DNA of 7,128 bases, from positions 1-7,128 of the forward strand of contig BTUV01000121.1 in assembly GCA_045863035.1 (NCBI GenBank), written 5' to 3'. The notes below the pieces were generated by a model, which did no database searches, was not told the DNA's origin, and was given only the letters and a program-made list of their open reading frames with translations. Position numbers and translations under genes: made by a program. Positions 6,456-7,128 of this stretch are shown here, one piece after another (position 1 is the stretch's first letter; the number at the start of each line of letters is the position of its first letter). The stretch is from H2-BAC3 sp045863035. Lineage in GTDB: Bacteria; Bacteroidota; Ignavibacteria; Ignavibacteriales; Ignavibacteriaceae.

Positions 6456-7069
6456 GTATATATGATAAGCTGGATTTTGAAAAGGGAAACGGACTGATTC
6501 CCGCTGTGGTAATAGATCAGGAAACTGGCCGTCCTCTGATGCTGGGATATATCAGCCGGGAATCTCTCGAAAAAACATTTGAAAGCGGCAGGGTGACTTT
6601 TTTCAGCAGAAGCCGTAAGGAGCTATGGCTGAAAGGAGAAACTTCGGGTAACTATCTCAGCTTTGTATCAGTTCATCCCGACTGTGACGGCGATGCAGTA
6701 GTGATTTATGCCAAACCCGCCGGACCGGTCTGCCATACCGGTTCGTATTCCTGCTTTGAGGGGGTTGAAAAGACCGGGTCACAGGAATCGTTCTTATATA
6801 TACTTGAGAGGATTATTAACAATCGGAAAGAAGAGCTGCCCGAGAATTCTTATACCGCAAAGTTATTCCAAAAAGGAATCCCCCGCATTGCGCAGAAGAC
6901 GGGTGAAGAGGCAGTGGAAACGGTTATCGCGGCAATGAAACCGGACCGGGAGGAGCTTATATCAGAAGCTGCAGATTTGATGTATCATTTAACTGTGCTG
7001 CTGACTGCTTCCGGAGTTTCGCTTGCTGAGGTGGAGAATAAACTGAGGGATAGGCATGTGGAGAAATAA
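6452..7069 (+). CDS. hisIE: Bifunctional phosphoribosyl-AMP cyclohydrolase / phosphoribosyl-ATP pyrophosphohydrolase (HisIE)
   Basis: This fused enzyme does the second and third steps: pyrophosphate removal from PR-ATP (HisE part) and ring opening of PR-AMP (HisI part). Of 205 residues, about 1-108 are HisI. They contain LMLGYISRESL, FFSRSRKELWLKGETSGN (50-67) and DCDGDAVV (77-84) with its Mg/Zn-binding Asp and Cys residues. Zinc Cys94 and Cys101 follow in GPVCHTGSYSCF. Residues about 112-205 are HisE, an all-alpha MazG-like domain with KTGEEAVE (149-156) and SEAADLMYHLTVLL (171-184) supplying the metal-binding acidic residues. GAGGTGAGG (6441-6449) precedes the ATG, which overlaps the hisF stop as ATGA. 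It is the last gene of the operon, and a repeat tract begins 4 nt after its stop. Confidence 0.97.
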   Translation: MSIYDKLDFEKGNGLIPAVVIDQETGRPLMLGYISRESLEKTFESGRVTFFSRSRKELWLKGETSGNYLSFVSVHPDCDGDAVVIYAKPAGPVCHTGSYSCFEGVEKTGSQESFLYILERIINNRKEELPENSYTAKLFQKGIPRIAQKTGEEAVETVIAAMKPDREELISEAADLMYHLTVLLTASGVSLAEVENKLRDRHVEK

Positions 7070-7072
7070 GCT

Positions 7073-7128
7073 GATTACAGATTAAGCGGATTACGATCAC
7101 GGATTAAACGGATTACGATCACGGATTA
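7073..7128. repeat. Tandem repeat built on GGATTA, 22-bp period, cut by the window edge
   Basis: From 7087 to the end the sequence repeats with a 22-bp period: 7087-7106 equals 7109-7128 exactly. Each unit contains two GGATTA words (7088, 7101, 7110 and 7123), alternating 13 and 9 bp apart. GATTA words at 7073 and 7080 extend a degenerate copy back almost to the hisIE stop; the 7-bp spacing between these two is 6 bp shorter than in the full unit. The tract is open-ended, so its full length is unknown. I see no hairpin with a T-run between 7070 and 7128, so the operon terminator is missing, lies downstream, or is replaced by this element. Confidence 0.85.

Noticed and set aside
1225..6460. Repeated TATATA/ATATAT words inside genes
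   Set aside because: They are explained by frequent ATA (Ile) and TAT (Tyr) codons in the reading frames and do not form a spaced pattern.
7087..7128. CRISPR array at the right end
   Set aside because: The 22-bp units are directly contiguous with no unique spacers, and no cas gene is present.

Overview
The window holds one complete, compact histidine biosynthesis operon on the + strand, in the order hisG-hisD-hisC-hisB-hisH-hisA-hisF-hisIE (356-7069). It is preceded by a regulatory leader (about 92-355) and followed by the start of a tandem-repeat tract (7073-7128) that runs off the window. Every gene overlaps the next: the seven junctions share 4, 4, 17, 4, 7, 11 and 4 nt. The operon is therefore almost certainly one polycistronic, translationally coupled unit.

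The leader encodes a short peptide ending in a run where 9 of 12 consecutive codons are His (206-241). A perfect 9-bp inverted repeat with a pyrimidine-rich tail follows it (266-294). This is the layout of a classical his attenuator: ribosome stalling on His codons would decide whether transcription reaches hisG. A possible competing pairing (240-246 with 280-286) is visible. A TTTG-N21-TAnnTTTG promoter of the kind known from Bacteroidota lies just upstream, and an alternative sigma-70-like promoter overlaps it.

The genes cover the pathway from PRPP + ATP to histidine: HisG (long form with its own regulatory domain, so no HisZ is needed), HisIE (fused cyclohydrolase/pyrophosphatase), HisA, HisH+HisF (IGP synthase), HisB (dehydratase), HisC and HisD. 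The exception is the histidinol-phosphate phosphatase step. HisB carries an N-terminal extension of about 96 residues in the place of the HAD phosphatase domain of bifunctional HisB proteins. That extension is too short and lacks the DxDGT motif and the zinc-loop cysteines. It looks like an eroded relic, so the phosphatase is probably encoded elsewhere.

Organism: the promoter style, the hisGDCBHAF(IE) order with a bifunctional-type HisB architecture, moderate GC and frequent ATA Ile codons suggest a member of the Bacteroidota/Chlorobiota/Ignavibacteriota group. This is an inference; no marker gene fixes it. Bases 1-91 contain no gene I can support.
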